Positions 8,714 through 17,893 of a DNA stretch of 64,000 bases are shown here, piece by piece. Position numbers and translations under genes: made by a program. The notes under the pieces are model-generated. The model was not told the DNA's origin. It ran no database searches and saw nothing but the letters and a program-made list of their open reading frames with translations. Within the stretch, counting starts at the first letter, position 1, and the number at the start of each line of letters is the position of its first letter. The stretch is from Proteobacteria bacterium DTSAM18. Lineage in GTDB: Bacteria; Myxococcota_A; UBA796; GCA-2862545. The stretch lies in contig JARACJ010000004.1 in the NCBI GenBank assembly GCA_028767165.1, positions 62,001 through 126,000 of the forward strand, written 5' to 3'.

Positions 8714-10402
8714 TCACATGATGCCCCACTCCGGACCCTCGCCACCCTGGGGCGGAACCCACTTGATGATCTGGTAGGGGTCGCGGATGTCGCAGGTCTT
8801 GCAGTGGACGCAGTTCGAGAAGTCCACCTGCATCTCCAGGCGGCCGGACTCCTCGTTCTCGACCATGTTGTAGACCTGGGCCGGACAGAACTTGGTGCAG
8901 GGGTTGCCGAACTCCTCGAGACACTTCGTCGCGCAGATCTCGGTGTCTTCGATGAGCAGGTGGGCCGGCTGGTGCTCGTCGTGCATGGTGCCGCTGAGGA
9001 ACACGCTGTCGAGCTTGCGCATGATGTACTTGCCGTCGTATTCGAGCTTGTCCTCGAGCTGCGGGCCGGACTTGTAGAAGTCCTTGAGCTGCTTCATGTG
9101 CGCGTAGTCGGCGCTGAAGGGCTTGATGGAGCTTCCGGGGCCGAAGAGGTACTGCATGCCGGTCTTGATCATGCCGGAGATGATGCCGCCCTCGAAGTTC
9201 GCGTGGAAGTTCTTGGAGTGGTCCATCTCCTTGCCGACCCAGCTGTTCTCCACGGCGGCCTGGTAGGCCTTGAGGGTGGAGTCGCTTGCATCACCGGAGA
9301 CCATCGCCTGGAAGGCGGTCTCGGCGGCGAGCATGCCGGTCTTCATGGACAGGTGGATGCCCTTGACCCGGAAGGGGTTGAGGAAGCTGGCCGAATCGCC
9401 CACGAGCATGGCGCCATCGGTGGACAGCTTGGGCACGGAGCCCCAGCCGCCGATGGTGACGGACTTGGCGCCGTACTTGATGACCTTGCCCTCGCCGACC
9501 ACGCCCTTGATGTAGGGGTGCAGCTTGAGCTTCTGGAGCTCCTTGTGGCAGTCCATGTTCGGGTCCTTCGCGTCGAGCGCGATGAGCAGACCCAGGCAGA
9601 CCTTGTCGCCGCCCATGGAGTACATGAACCAGCCACCGAAGGTCTTCATGTCGAGGGGGTAGCCGAGGCCGTGGACCGCGAAGCTCTCCTTGACGGAGCC
9701 GGCGGGGAGCTCGAGGATCTCCTTGCAGCCGATCTCGTAGACCATGGGGTTCTTGCCGGCATCGAGCTTGCGCTTGTGGATGACCTGGCGGGCCAGGTGA
9801 CCGCGGGGGCCCTCACCGATGATGGTGACGGGGCTGGTCAGATCCATGCCGGGCTCGAAGTTGTCGCGGGGCTGGCCGTCGGGGCCGACGCCCTTGTCGC
9901 CGGTGCGCACACCGATGACGGTGTCGCCATCCCACAGGATCTGGTCGCCGGCGAAGCCGGGGAAGATCATGACGCCCATCTCCTCGGCCTTCTCGGCGAG
10001 CCACTCGCAGAAGCGACCGAGGGAGATGATGGGTTTGCCCATGTTGTTCATCTCGGGCGGCACCCACGGGGCCTTCATGGCGCCACCGTTGGTGAGGAAG
10101 ACCATCTCGTCGCGCTCGATGAAGCGCTCGACGGGGAAGTCATCGAAGGTGCGCCACTCGGGGAACAGCTCGTCGAGGGCCTTGGGATCCAGGACCGCGC
10201 CGGAGAGCTGGTGGGCGCCCACGCGGGAGCCCTTCTCGAGCACCGCGATCATGGGTTCGTCGTAGACCTCGCCTTCCTTCCTACCTTCACCAACGGCCTC
10301 GTTGTGCTCGTTGATCAGGTTCATCAGACGGATGGCACCGGCCAGGTTGGCGGGACCCGCGCCGACGAACAGGACGTCTACGGGCATTTCCTCGCGTTCC
10401 AT
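8714..10402 (-). CDS. Electron transfer flavoprotein-ubiquinone oxidoreductase
   Basis: Membrane-associated FAD and 4Fe-4S enzyme that passes electrons from reduced ETF to quinone, linking acyl-CoA and amino-acid dehydrogenation to respiration. It is 562 aa, the usual size for bacterial and mitochondrial ETF-QO. The N-terminal dinucleotide-binding motif is VGAGPANLAGAI. Family blocks such as HQLSGAVLDPKALDELFP and GDSASFLNPFRVKGIHL are clear. The C-terminal ferredoxin-like segment has four Cys (NPCTKFCPAQVY, then CVHCKTC) for the iron-sulfur cluster. The start at 10402 has GAGGAG just upstream; a second ATG six codons in is possible. No etfAB genes lie nearby. Confidence 0.95.
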   Translation of the reverse strand: MEREEMPVDVLFVGAGPANLAGAIRLMNLINEHNEAVGEGRKEGEVYDEPMIAVLEKGSRVGAHQLSGAVLDPKALDELFPEWRTFDDFPVERFIERDEMVFLTNGGAMKAPWVPPEMNNMGKPIISLGRFCEWLAEKAEEMGVMIFPGFAGDQILWDGDTVIGVRTGDKGVGPDGQPRDNFEPGMDLTSPVTIIGEGPRGHLARQVIHKRKLDAGKNPMVYEIGCKEILELPAGSVKESFAVHGLGYPLDMKTFGGWFMYSMGGDKVCLGLLIALDAKDPNMDCHKELQKLKLHPYIKGVVGEGKVIKYGAKSVTIGGWGSVPKLSTDGAMLVGDSASFLNPFRVKGIHLSMKTGMLAAETAFQAMVSGDASDSTLKAYQAAVENSWVGKEMDHSKNFHANFEGGIISGMIKTGMQYLFGPGSSIKPFSADYAHMKQLKDFYKSGPQLEDKLEYDGKYIMRKLDSVFLSGTMHDEHQPAHLLIEDTEICATKCLEEFGNPCTKFCPAQVYNMVENEESGRLEMQVDFSNCVHCKTCDIRDPYQIIKWVPPQGGEGPEWGIM

Positions 10403-10613
10403 GGGACTCCTCGCAACAAAACAGGACAGCCATGCATAACGGATTCGAGGCATAAGCACACTGCGCCAGATGCCTTGCTGCAGGTTTGCAGGGGTGAAGT
10501 CGGGGATGCTCCCGCCGATCCGGCTTCAGGGGAAGGCGCACTGGTCCCTGTTCGGCTACAGTGCCGCGACGCGCACCCACCCCTACCGTGGGTGCCCTGA
10601 TGGAGGAAGCCTC

Positions 10614-11156
10614 ATGTCTCGCAAGACCATCGTGTTCTTGGTGACGTTCATCCTGGGTCTGGCCCTGGATCAAGCCACGAAGCTGTGGGTCTACTTCAAC
10701 GTGGACTACCGCACCGAGCACATCGAGATCATCCCAGGCTTCTTCGACATCGTGCACGCCCAGAACCCCGGCGCGGCCTTCTCGTTCCTCGCCGACTGGG
10801 AGTACCGCCACTACCTGTTCCTGAGCTTCACGGTCATCGCTCTGGGCGTCATCTTCAGCATGTTCAAGCAGCTGCCCAAGGGTGATGCCATGCTGTCCGC
10901 GGCGCTGGGTCTCATCGCGTCGGGTGCCGTCGGCAACGCCATCGACCGCATCCACAAGCAGACGGTCACCGACTTCCTGCACTTCTACACGAACAGCCCC
11001 ACGCTCAAGCCCTGGCTGATCGAGAACTTCGGCATGTCCTCCTGGCCGTCCTTCAACATCGCGGATGCCGCCCTGTTCATCGGCGTGGCGATCTTCTTCA
11101 TCCACTCCCTGTTCTTCGAGGGAGAGGAGGAGGAGTCCCAGAAGGCCGTGGCGTAG
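10614..11156 (+). CDS. lspA: Lipoprotein signal peptidase (signal peptidase II)
   Basis: Inner-membrane aspartyl protease that removes the signal peptide from diacylglyceryl-modified prolipoproteins. It is 180 aa with four predicted membrane helices. The catalytic aspartates are in VTDFLHFY (about residue 120) and FNIADAAL (about residue 151), and the signature blocks QNPGAAFSFL and GNAIDRI are present. The spacing between the two catalytic Asp is about 12 residues longer than in E. coli because of an insert (SPTLKPWLIENFG). The start at 10614 has GGAGGAAG upstream. The next two genes are lgt homologs, beginning 3 bases after the stop, so this is a lipoprotein-maturation operon. It fits the many lipoproteins encoded in the window. 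Confidence 0.95.
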   Translation: MSRKTIVFLVTFILGLALDQATKLWVYFNVDYRTEHIEIIPGFFDIVHAQNPGAAFSFLADWEYRHYLFLSFTVIALGVIFSMFKQLPKGDAMLSAALGLIASGAVGNAIDRIHKQTVTDFLHFYTNSPTLKPWLIENFGMSSWPSFNIADAALFIGVAIFFIHSLFFEGEEEESQKAVA

Positions 11157-11159
11157 CGG

Positions 11160-11960
11160 ATGCATCCCTGGCTGGTCCACAACGGGGCGGGCTGGGGCGT
11201 CGCCACCTACTTCTTCTGCATCGCCCTGGGCATGTCCCTGGGCAGCTTCGCACTACGGCGCGAGGCCCTTCGTGAAGGGCTCGCGCCGAAGTCGTTGATG
11301 GACATCGCCCTCGTGGTGGTGCCCGGCGCCTGGATCGGCTCCCGGCTGCTGTACCTGCTGGTCGAGGACCCCACCTTCCTGTGGACGGCCCCCCAGCGGC
11401 TGTGGGCGCCCGGCGGCGGCTTCGTGTTCCTCGGCGGCTTCGTGATGGTGGCCACGCTCATCATCCTGCGCACCCGTCGGGCCGGCCTGCCCCTGCCCAA
11501 GGTGCTCGACTGCTTCGCGCCCGCCCTGGGCCTCGGCTACGCCTTCGGGCGCCTGGGCTGCCTGGGGGCCGGTTGCTGCTGGGGCAAGCCCATCACCGTG
11601 CCCTTCGGCGTCGAGCTGCCCTGGGGGGTGGCCTACCACGCGCCCACCAGCGCGCCCGCCCACCTGCACGGGGTGATGCTGCACCCTTCGCCCCTGTACG
11701 AGTCGCTGCTGGGGCTCACGCTCTTCACCTGGGTCACCCTGAGCCGCCGCACCCGGCAGTTCGAGGGCGAGATGGCCCTTCGGTTCCTGGCCGGCTACGC
11801 CGTCGGCCGATTCTGTCTCGAATTCCTGCGGGGCGACCCGGGCCGCGGATTCCATGGCATGTTCTCCACGTCCCAGTGGTTGTGCATGGGACTGCTGGCC
11901 CTGTCGGCCGGCATCTACGCCTGGAGGCGGCATGTGGCCGGTGCTCTTTCACCTGGGTGA
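11160..11960 (+). CDS. Prolipoprotein diacylglyceryl transferase-like protein, copy 1
   Basis: Integral membrane protein of the Lgt family (266 aa), which transfers diacylglycerol from phosphatidylglycerol to the lipobox Cys. Family features include the signature GRLGCLGAGCCWGKP near residue 125, the HPSPLYESLLG block near residue 178 and the EFLRGDPGRG block. The segment corresponding to the E. coli His-containing GGMSFHGG loop reads GGGFVFLGG here, so the polar residue of that loop is a Leu; the downstream copy has Tyr there. It starts three bases after lspA and overlaps the next lgt-like gene by 29 bases. It may be a diverged enzyme with altered substrate, or a partner subunit; the sequence alone cannot decide. 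Confidence 0.85.
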   Translation: MHPWLVHNGAGWGVATYFFCIALGMSLGSFALRREALREGLAPKSLMDIALVVVPGAWIGSRLLYLLVEDPTFLWTAPQRLWAPGGGFVFLGGFVMVATLIILRTRRAGLPLPKVLDCFAPALGLGYAFGRLGCLGAGCCWGKPITVPFGVELPWGVAYHAPTSAPAHLHGVMLHPSPLYESLLGLTLFTWVTLSRRTRQFEGEMALRFLAGYAVGRFCLEFLRGDPGRGFHGMFSTSQWLCMGLLALSAGIYAWRRHVAGALSPG

Positions 11961-12726
11961 CACCCCCATCTACAGCTACGGCATCCTCGGCGCCGTGGGC
12001 TTCCTGTTCGTGGTGGCCGTGACCCTGGGCGATGCCCGCAAGAAGGGCTGGGAGCGCCAGGACATCGTCGATCTGCTGTTCTACGGCGCGCTCGCGGGCC
12101 TCGTGGGCGCACGGGCCTTCCACGTGCTGCAGATGCACGAGCAGATGAACGGTCCGATGGACTGGATCAACTTCCGCACCGGCGGCATGGTGTTCTACGG
12201 AGCCCCCATCGTGGGCCTGCCGGTGGCGTTCTGGTGGATCAGGCACAAGGGCCTTCCCCTGTGGGAGGTGCTCGACTCCTTCGGCAAGGCACTGCCCATG
12301 GGCCACGCCATCAGCCGGGTCGGCTGCGTGCTCGCGGGCTGCTGCTACGGCCTGCCCACGGATCTTCCCTGGGGCATCACCTACACCCACCCCCACACGG
12401 TGGCCCCCCACGACGTGGCCCTGCACCCGTCGCAGCTGTACGAGGCCGGTCTGCTGGTCATCCTGAGCCTGGCGCTGTTCGCCTGGGACCGCCGTCCCCA
12501 CCGGCCGGGCTCCATCATCCTCGGCTACCTCGGCTCCTACGCGGTGCTGCGGTGGGTCGTGGAGCTGTTCCGTGGCGACGTGGAGCGTGGCTTCTTCATG
12601 GAGCCCGTGTTCGGTGAGCTGCTGAGCATGTCCCAGGGCATCTCGATCTGCCTGCTGGCCGGCGTGGCCGTGGTCTACTGGATCCGTGGCAGGTCGGCGC
12701 CGGAAGAGGCGAAGTCGGCGGCTTGA
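11932..12726 (+). CDS. lgt: Prolipoprotein diacylglyceryl transferase, copy 2
   Basis: Second Lgt-family membrane protein (264 aa), the more typical copy. The N-terminal segment (MWPVLFHLGDTPIYSYGIL) is characteristic. The loop GGMVFYGAPIVG, the signature SRVGCVLAGCCYGLPT, the block LHPSQLYEAGLL and ELFRGDVERG are all present. It uses the ATG at 11932 with GGAGG four bases upstream, inside the end of copy 1. It probably carries out the first step of lipoprotein maturation, followed by LspA. Its 3' end overlaps the convergent comEC gene by 52 bases, so there is no room for a separate terminator. It is less than 40 percent identical to copy 1 by eye, so the duplication is old. Confidence 0.9.
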   Translation: MWPVLFHLGDTPIYSYGILGAVGFLFVVAVTLGDARKKGWERQDIVDLLFYGALAGLVGARAFHVLQMHEQMNGPMDWINFRTGGMVFYGAPIVGLPVAFWWIRHKGLPLWEVLDSFGKALPMGHAISRVGCVLAGCCYGLPTDLPWGITYTHPHTVAPHDVALHPSQLYEAGLLVILSLALFAWDRRPHRPGSIILGYLGSYAVLRWVVELFRGDVERGFFMEPVFGELLSMSQGISICLLAGVAVVYWIRGRSAPEEAKSAA

Positions 12727-14867
12727 GGCCCTGAGGGCACCACGCCTCGCCACCAGCCGGTGACCGGGTGGTGGTGGAAGAGGAGCGGCGGCTCGGTGCC
12801 CACCAGGCGGGTGGTGCCGTGGACCCCGGTGGAGACGACCGCCGCCCCACTGCGACGCAGACGGCGCCACACCTGCGGGTGCGGATGGCCGTAGGGGCTG
12901 GCCGCGGGGGCCGGCACGATGGCCAGGCGGGGATCGACCGCCTGCAGGAACGGCTCGCCCGTGGACGTGGCCGAGCCATGGTGGCCCACCCACAGCAGCT
13001 CCGCACGCAGGGGCATGCCGCCGGCGAGCAGGGCGGCCTCGCCCGGCGCCTCGAGATCCCCGGGGGCCAGCAGCCGCCACGGGCCCACGTCGACCCGGTA
13101 GGTCAGAGAGCAGTCGTTGGTGCCGTGGCAGGGGCGTCGAAGCGGATGGAGGCGGCCATCCTGCCAGACCTCCAGGGGGATCCCCCGGGCCGCCGCGATC
13201 CTCGCCAGCTGGGGATGGCCCGCCGGGTCGTGCAGGTGCAGCGAGCCCACCTCGACGCCCTCGAGCACCGCGGGGAGTCCGCCCTCGTGATCACGGGCGG
13301 GGTGCGTGACGACGACCCGCTCCAGGCTGCGGATCCGCTGCCGTCGCAGCCACTGGACCACCTCGCGCCGGTCAGGTCCCCCGTCGATGAGCCACGCCCG
13401 ACCATCGGGCCACTGGAGCAGCGCGGCGGAGCCCTGGCCGACGTCCAGGAAGGTGGCGGTGGGCTCGGTGGGCCATGGTCGGGGCCCGAGCGCGAAGGTG
13501 GCGAGCAGCAGCGCCACGGTCGGATGCCGGTGCAGCGCGAGGGCCAGCCACAGCAGCAGCGCCCCGGTGCCCGTGACCGCCGGGTGCCACATCGGACCCT
13601 GCAGCGGGCGCAGCAGCGACAGCATGAGGTCGACGGACCACAGACCGGCCGTCTCCGCCCATTCGGCGACCGGGTCGGGCAGCAGGTGGGCCGCGAACGC
13701 GCTCGGCACCACCAGCCAGCCGGTCATCGGCATGGCGACGAGGTTGGCCAGGGGACTCGTGGGCGGCAGCTGCTGGAACCACCACGCAGACGCCGGGAGC
13801 GTACCCGCCGTGGCGGCCAGGGTGGCGCACAGGGCCTTGTAGGGCCCCGTCGCCCAGCGGGGTGGCCGCTCCCACAGGGACGACAGCTTCGTGCCCCAGC
13901 ACAGCAGACCGAACACCGCGCCGAAGCTCAGCTGGAAGCTGATGGTGCCCACGTGGCCCGGGTGGAGCACGAGCAGGCCGGTGGCGATGGCGCCGAGGGC
14001 ATCCAGGGGTCGCAGTCTTCGACCCCAGGTGCGGGCGATCGCGACCGCGAGGAACATCAGGGCCGCCCGCTGGGCCGACAGGGGCAGCCCCACCGACCAG
14101 GCGAACAGCGCGGTGAGGCACGCGGCCAGCAGGAAGGACAGGTGGACGGGCCCGCCCGAGGGACGGACGACGGCCCACAGACCGCACAGCAGCCGACAGG
14201 CCACCAGCGCCATCAGCCCGACGAGGCCTACGTGGAACCCGGAGATGGCCAGCAGGTGAGCGGTGCCGGTGTCGCGCAGGAGCTGCAGCTGCTCGGGATC
14301 CACCCGGCTGCGGTCGCCGGTGACCAGGGCGCCGAGCAGACCCGCGGGGGCATCGCCGGTGGGCGGCGTGGCCCAGACCGTCTGGGCCCGTGCCCGAAGG
14401 AAGGTCCGTACCTTGCTGCGGCGGGCCTGGACGGCGGGCTGGGGCGCGCCCGGCAGCCTTTGGGGCCCCGGCGCCACCGCCTCGCCGAACACGAGCCAGG
14501 TCTGGCCGGGAATGCACCGTTCGCGGGCGCCCACCACGGCGATGTGGCCTGCCGTCTCACGCCATGCCCGTCCCAGGGGACGGATGCGCTCGGCCCGGCC
14601 CACGACCGTGAGACCCTCGCAGGAGGTGACGCGAACCTGGGCGGCCATCGGACCCCGGTGCCAGGGGCCCTGCGGCGTGGTGGAGAAGCTCCCGTACACC
14701 AGCGCCATCCCGATCCAGGCCCTGGCCATGGCCTTGTGTCGTGTGCGGGCCAGCACGACCAGCGCGAGCAGGAGCATGCCTGCCGCCTGGGACCGATCGG
14801 GTGCGATCCAGGGCAGGGCGGCGGCCGCCACGACCGCCCCCACGCCCATCGCGGCTGCGTCCTTCAT
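12675..14867 (-). CDS. comEC: ComEC/Rec2-type DNA uptake channel protein
   Basis: Polytopic inner-membrane protein of natural transformation that translocates single-stranded DNA. It is 730 aa, a full-length member. In order: two N-terminal membrane helices with an OB-fold-like region, the competence domain with the signature HLLAISGFHVGLVG (about residue 205), further membrane segments, and a C-terminal metallo-beta-lactamase-fold domain from about residue 474. That last domain shows FLDVGQGSAALL, the metal-binding motif HPARDHEGG (about residue 522) and GHHGSATST (about residue 628). The start at 14867 has GGAGGT 5 bases upstream. It is divergent from the next exported protein gene. The sequence is intact, so transformation capacity is possible, but other com genes are not in the window. 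Confidence 0.94.
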   Translation of the reverse strand: MKDAAAMGVGAVVAAAALPWIAPDRSQAAGMLLLALVVLARTRHKAMARAWIGMALVYGSFSTTPQGPWHRGPMAAQVRVTSCEGLTVVGRAERIRPLGRAWRETAGHIAVVGARERCIPGQTWLVFGEAVAPGPQRLPGAPQPAVQARRSKVRTFLRARAQTVWATPPTGDAPAGLLGALVTGDRSRVDPEQLQLLRDTGTAHLLAISGFHVGLVGLMALVACRLLCGLWAVVRPSGGPVHLSFLLAACLTALFAWSVGLPLSAQRAALMFLAVAIARTWGRRLRPLDALGAIATGLLVLHPGHVGTISFQLSFGAVFGLLCWGTKLSSLWERPPRWATGPYKALCATLAATAGTLPASAWWFQQLPPTSPLANLVAMPMTGWLVVPSAFAAHLLPDPVAEWAETAGLWSVDLMLSLLRPLQGPMWHPAVTGTGALLLWLALALHRHPTVALLLATFALGPRPWPTEPTATFLDVGQGSAALLQWPDGRAWLIDGGPDRREVVQWLRRQRIRSLERVVVTHPARDHEGGLPAVLEGVEVGSLHLHDPAGHPQLARIAAARGIPLEVWQDGRLHPLRRPCHGTNDCSLTYRVDVGPWRLLAPGDLEAPGEAALLAGGMPLRAELLWVGHHGSATSTGEPFLQAVDPRLAIVPAPAASPYGHPHPQVWRRLRRSGAAVVSTGVHGTTRLVGTEPPLLFHHHPVTGWWRGVVPSGPQAADFASSGADLPRIQ

Positions 14868-14987
14868 GGTACCTCCGAAACCGCGCGCCTCGGGCACCAT
14901 CCGTGCCAGACTCACACGGCGGCCCGCGGGACCGATGGGCGGAGGAGTCCGACGGGTGATGGCGTCCGTCCGACGGAGGAATTCGTG

Positions 14988-15815
14988 ATGCGGTGGTGGT
15001 TGTGTGCAGTCCTGCTGGCAGGACCGGCCTGGGGGCAGTCGTCGAGCGCGGCCCGGTACCGCATCACGCTCCACGGGCGAGGAGAGATGCCCCGGGAGAA
15101 ATTCCGGGGCCCGAAGGTCGAGCCGGGCCAGGTGGCCCTGCGTGTCGGCGTCATGGCCCAGCGACAAGAGGGGGAGGGCCTGCCCGAGGACGTCGTGGTG
15201 CCGAGCACGGCCTGGTTGCTGGACCTCGAGCAGCCCACGAAGAAGTGGGCGCGCCTCACCGTGCGGGACGTGCGGGCCGAGCGGACCGATCCCCAGCGGG
15301 ACGCCGTGCTGCGGTCCTCGCTGGCCGTGCTCCCGGGACAGTCCCTGGACCTCAAGCTGGGTACCCGCCAGCAGATCGTCCCTGTTCAGGAGTCGTCCGC
15401 GGACCTGTGGGCGAGCTTCGCCACCCAGGCGTGGGCCTCCCTGGAAGATGCGGTGAAGCTTGCGGCCCTGCCGATCCCGGGGGGCAAGCTCGGGGAGGGA
15501 GCGCAGTGGCGGGTCCTGCAGGATGCCGTGGTCGACGACGTGTTGCTGGTCCAGACGGCCAACTGCGAGCTCGGCCGGGATGTCGAGATGGCCTGGCGGG
15601 TCACCTGTGACATCCGCATCCACGAGGTCGGAGAGGACGATCCCCTCGCCGTGGGAAAGACGGTCGCCAGCTGGAGGGTTGGCAGCGGTCTTCCGGACGC
15701 CATGGAGGCGACGCTGTCGTTCGAGGGCGAGATGGACGGCGTGTCCCGAGAAGGGGAGGTGCACGTGGTGAATGCCTGGCTCGAACAGCATGTGTCCTGG
15801 GTGCGTTCACGTTAG
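14988..15815 (+). CDS. Exported protein of unknown function
   Basis: A 275-aa protein I do not recognise. A Sec signal peptide is evident (MRWWLCAVLLAGPAWG, cleavage likely before Gln-Ser). The mature part is mostly beta-rich and hydrophilic, with two Cys about 14 residues apart (TANCELGRD and WRVTCDI). The start at 14988 has GGAGGAAT upstream. It is divergent from comEC, with about 120 bases between the starts. No homologous gene is seen elsewhere in the window. Confidence 0.75.
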   Translation: MRWWLCAVLLAGPAWGQSSSAARYRITLHGRGEMPREKFRGPKVEPGQVALRVGVMAQRQEGEGLPEDVVVPSTAWLLDLEQPTKKWARLTVRDVRAERTDPQRDAVLRSSLAVLPGQSLDLKLGTRQQIVPVQESSADLWASFATQAWASLEDAVKLAALPIPGGKLGEGAQWRVLQDAVVDDVLLVQTANCELGRDVEMAWRVTCDIRIHEVGEDDPLAVGKTVASWRVGSGLPDAMEATLSFEGEMDGVSREGEVHVVNAWLEQHVSWVRSR

Positions 15816-15936
15816 AGAAGTGCTGGCCTGATGACTGCCCTTTGACGGTCCTGATCTTGTCGTTGGGCTCAGGGTGGGCAGCTTGGCCCGATACAGGACG
15901 AGGGGGAGCAGGCTGCCCCCATGGGAGCGGGGTGGC

Positions 15937-17826
15937 ATGCAGGCGGAGTTCTTTTCCGACCCGAATCTAGATGTGGCGCTGGCGCTGGCGGTGGGTCTCA
16001 CCATGCAGGTGGTGGCCAGCCACCTGAAGATCCCGGGCATCGTGCTGCTGCTCGCTGCGGGTGTGCTGCTCGGCCCCGACTACCTGAACATCATCCGGCC
16101 CGAGGTGCTCGGTCCCGGCCTCAACACCGCCGTGGGCTTCGCGGTCGCCGTCATCCTGTTCGAAGGCGGCATGGCGCTGCACCCAAAGGAGCTGCGCAAG
16201 GAATCCAAGGCGATCCGGCAGCTCATCACGATCGGTGCGCTGGTCACGTTCGCCGGCGCCACGCTGGTCTGCAAGTACGTCATGGACTGGAACTGGTCCC
16301 TCGCGGCGTTGTTCGGCAGCCTGGTGATCGTCACCGGCCCCACGGTGATCAACCCGCTGATGCGAAGGCTCAACGTCGAGCGCGGCGTGGCCTCCCTGCT
16401 CGAGGCGGAGGGCGTGCTGATCGATCCCATCGGCGCCCTCATCGCGTTCATCACGCTCGAGCTCGTGATCAAGCCCACGGGCCTCGACTTCGCCCTGAGC
16501 GTGCCCGAGCTGCTCCTGCGACTCGGCATCGGCTCGATGTTCGGCGTGGCCGGTGGCCTGTTCCTGTGGCTCACCCTCGGCAAGCTGAAGATCGTGCCGG
16601 AAGACTACGCCAACGTGTTCACGCTGGCCTGGGTGCTCGCGCTGTACCACATCTCCGATGGCGTCTTCCACGAGACGGGCATCGCGGCGGTCACCGTCGC
16701 GGGCATGGTCACCCGCTTCATGGGCGTGCCCGTCGAGCGCGAGCTCCTCGAGTTCAAGGAGCAGCTCACGGTGATGCTCATCAGCCTGCTCTTCGTCCTG
16801 CTCGCGGCCAACGTGCGTGTGGCGGACGTGCAGGCGCTCGGCTGGCCCGGCGTGCTCACCGTGGTGGGCCTGATGGTCCTCGTCCGGCCCGCCTGCGTGT
16901 TCATCGGCACCCTGGGAACCGGGCTGAGCTGGCAGGAGAAGGCCTTCATGTCGTTCATGGGGCCGCGCGGTATCGTCGCCGCCGCCGTGGCCTCCCTGTT
17001 CGCCGTGCAGATGGCCGAAGCCGGCCTCGAGGGAGGCGAGCAGCTCCGTGCGCTGGTGTTCCTGGTGATCTCCATCACCGTGGTCATCGCCGGCCTGGCC
17101 GGCGGTCCCGTGGCACGGGCGCTGGGCCTGAAGCGACCCTCCGATCAGGGCTGGGTCATCGCCGGCGCCGGTCCGCTCGCCAGGGCCCTCGGCACGTCGC
17201 TCCAGGGCGCCGGGGAGGAGGTCGTGCTGCTCGACGTGAACCTCGATCACGTGCGCCGGGCCAAGGAGATGGAGCTTCAGGTGCTCTGTGTCGACGCCCT
17301 CAAGGACCGCACCCAGGACGACGCCGAGATGGACACCCGGAGCGGCGCCGTCGGCATGACCTCCAACGAGGAGGTCAACTTCCTCTTCGCCCAGAAGTCT
17401 CGCAAGGCCTCGAAGATCGAGCGCAGCGCGGTGGCCCTGCGGCAGGAGCAGAGCGGCATCACGCGACCGATGGTGCACGAGGCCGGCAGCCAGCTGCTGT
17501 TCGGGCGCGCCCACGACTTCGAGCTGTGGGCCGACTGGGTCGTCCACGGGCAGGTGGTGGCGGAGCACCGGCGGTACATCGGTGCCGACATGATCACCGG
17601 CCGTGATCTCGCCGAGTCCGATCTGTTCCTTCCCCTCGTGGCCATCCGCAGCGGCGACGTGGCGCCCGTGATGGACAGGACCCGCTTCCGCAAGAAAGAC
17701 GAGGTGGTCTTCCTGATCCCCCAGGAGCGGGCGGAGCAGGTCCGTCAGCTGCTGGACTCCATGGACTGGACCACGGTGGCCGAGCCGCTCACCCGCAACA
17801 TGGCGCTCGAGGCCCCGAGGGTCTGA
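15937..17826 (+). CDS. CPA1-type cation:proton antiporter with C-terminal nucleotide-binding domain
   Basis: Inner-membrane monovalent cation/H+ antiporter, 629 aa. About 12 membrane helices (residues 10-395) show CPA motifs: PGIVLLLAAGVLLGPDYLNI, VILFEGGMALHPKEL, VTGPTVINPLMRR and LIDPIGALIAF. A cytosolic Rossmann-type domain follows (WVIAGAGPLARALG, then acidic DVNLDHVRR), resembling TrkA-N regulatory modules, with a trailing region of about 170 residues. This architecture is known for NhaP-like antiporters regulated by nucleotide or NAD binding. The start at 15937 is chosen because an upstream in-frame ATG would add a charged, non-membrane leader; its ribosome-binding site is weak. The ion (Na+ or K+) cannot be decided. 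Confidence 0.9.
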   Translation: MQAEFFSDPNLDVALALAVGLTMQVVASHLKIPGIVLLLAAGVLLGPDYLNIIRPEVLGPGLNTAVGFAVAVILFEGGMALHPKELRKESKAIRQLITIGALVTFAGATLVCKYVMDWNWSLAALFGSLVIVTGPTVINPLMRRLNVERGVASLLEAEGVLIDPIGALIAFITLELVIKPTGLDFALSVPELLLRLGIGSMFGVAGGLFLWLTLGKLKIVPEDYANVFTLAWVLALYHISDGVFHETGIAAVTVAGMVTRFMGVPVERELLEFKEQLTVMLISLLFVLLAANVRVADVQALGWPGVLTVVGLMVLVRPACVFIGTLGTGLSWQEKAFMSFMGPRGIVAAAVASLFAVQMAEAGLEGGEQLRALVFLVISITVVIAGLAGGPVARALGLKRPSDQGWVIAGAGPLARALGTSLQGAGEEVVLLDVNLDHVRRAKEMELQVLCVDALKDRTQDDAEMDTRSGAVGMTSNEEVNFLFAQKSRKASKIERSAVALRQEQSGITRPMVHEAGSQLLFGRAHDFELWADWVVHGQVVAEHRRYIGADMITGRDLAESDLFLPLVAIRSGDVAPVMDRTRFRKKDEVVFLIPQERAEQVRQLLDSMDWTTVAEPLTRNMALEAPRV

Positions 17827-17843
17827 GCGGTCGGGCCTTCATG

Positions 17844-17887
17844 GGTGGTGGCGGAGCCTCAGCGGAATGCGCCGGGCTCCGACCACC
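17844..17887. terminator. Bidirectional terminator candidate
   Basis: A hairpin made of GGTGGT/ACCACC and CGGAGCC/GGCTCCG with a two-base bulge (13 pairs). It lies in the 67-base gap between the convergent antiporter and beta-helix lipoprotein genes. No T tract follows, so the call rests on the stem and its position. Confidence 0.5.
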
Positions 17888-17893
17888 GCCGGC

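Noticed and set aside
14390-14988. Plus-strand frames within comEC that could be separate genes.
   Set aside because: They overlap the motif-bearing minus-strand comEC sequence and show only Arg/Pro/Ala-rich shadow composition.
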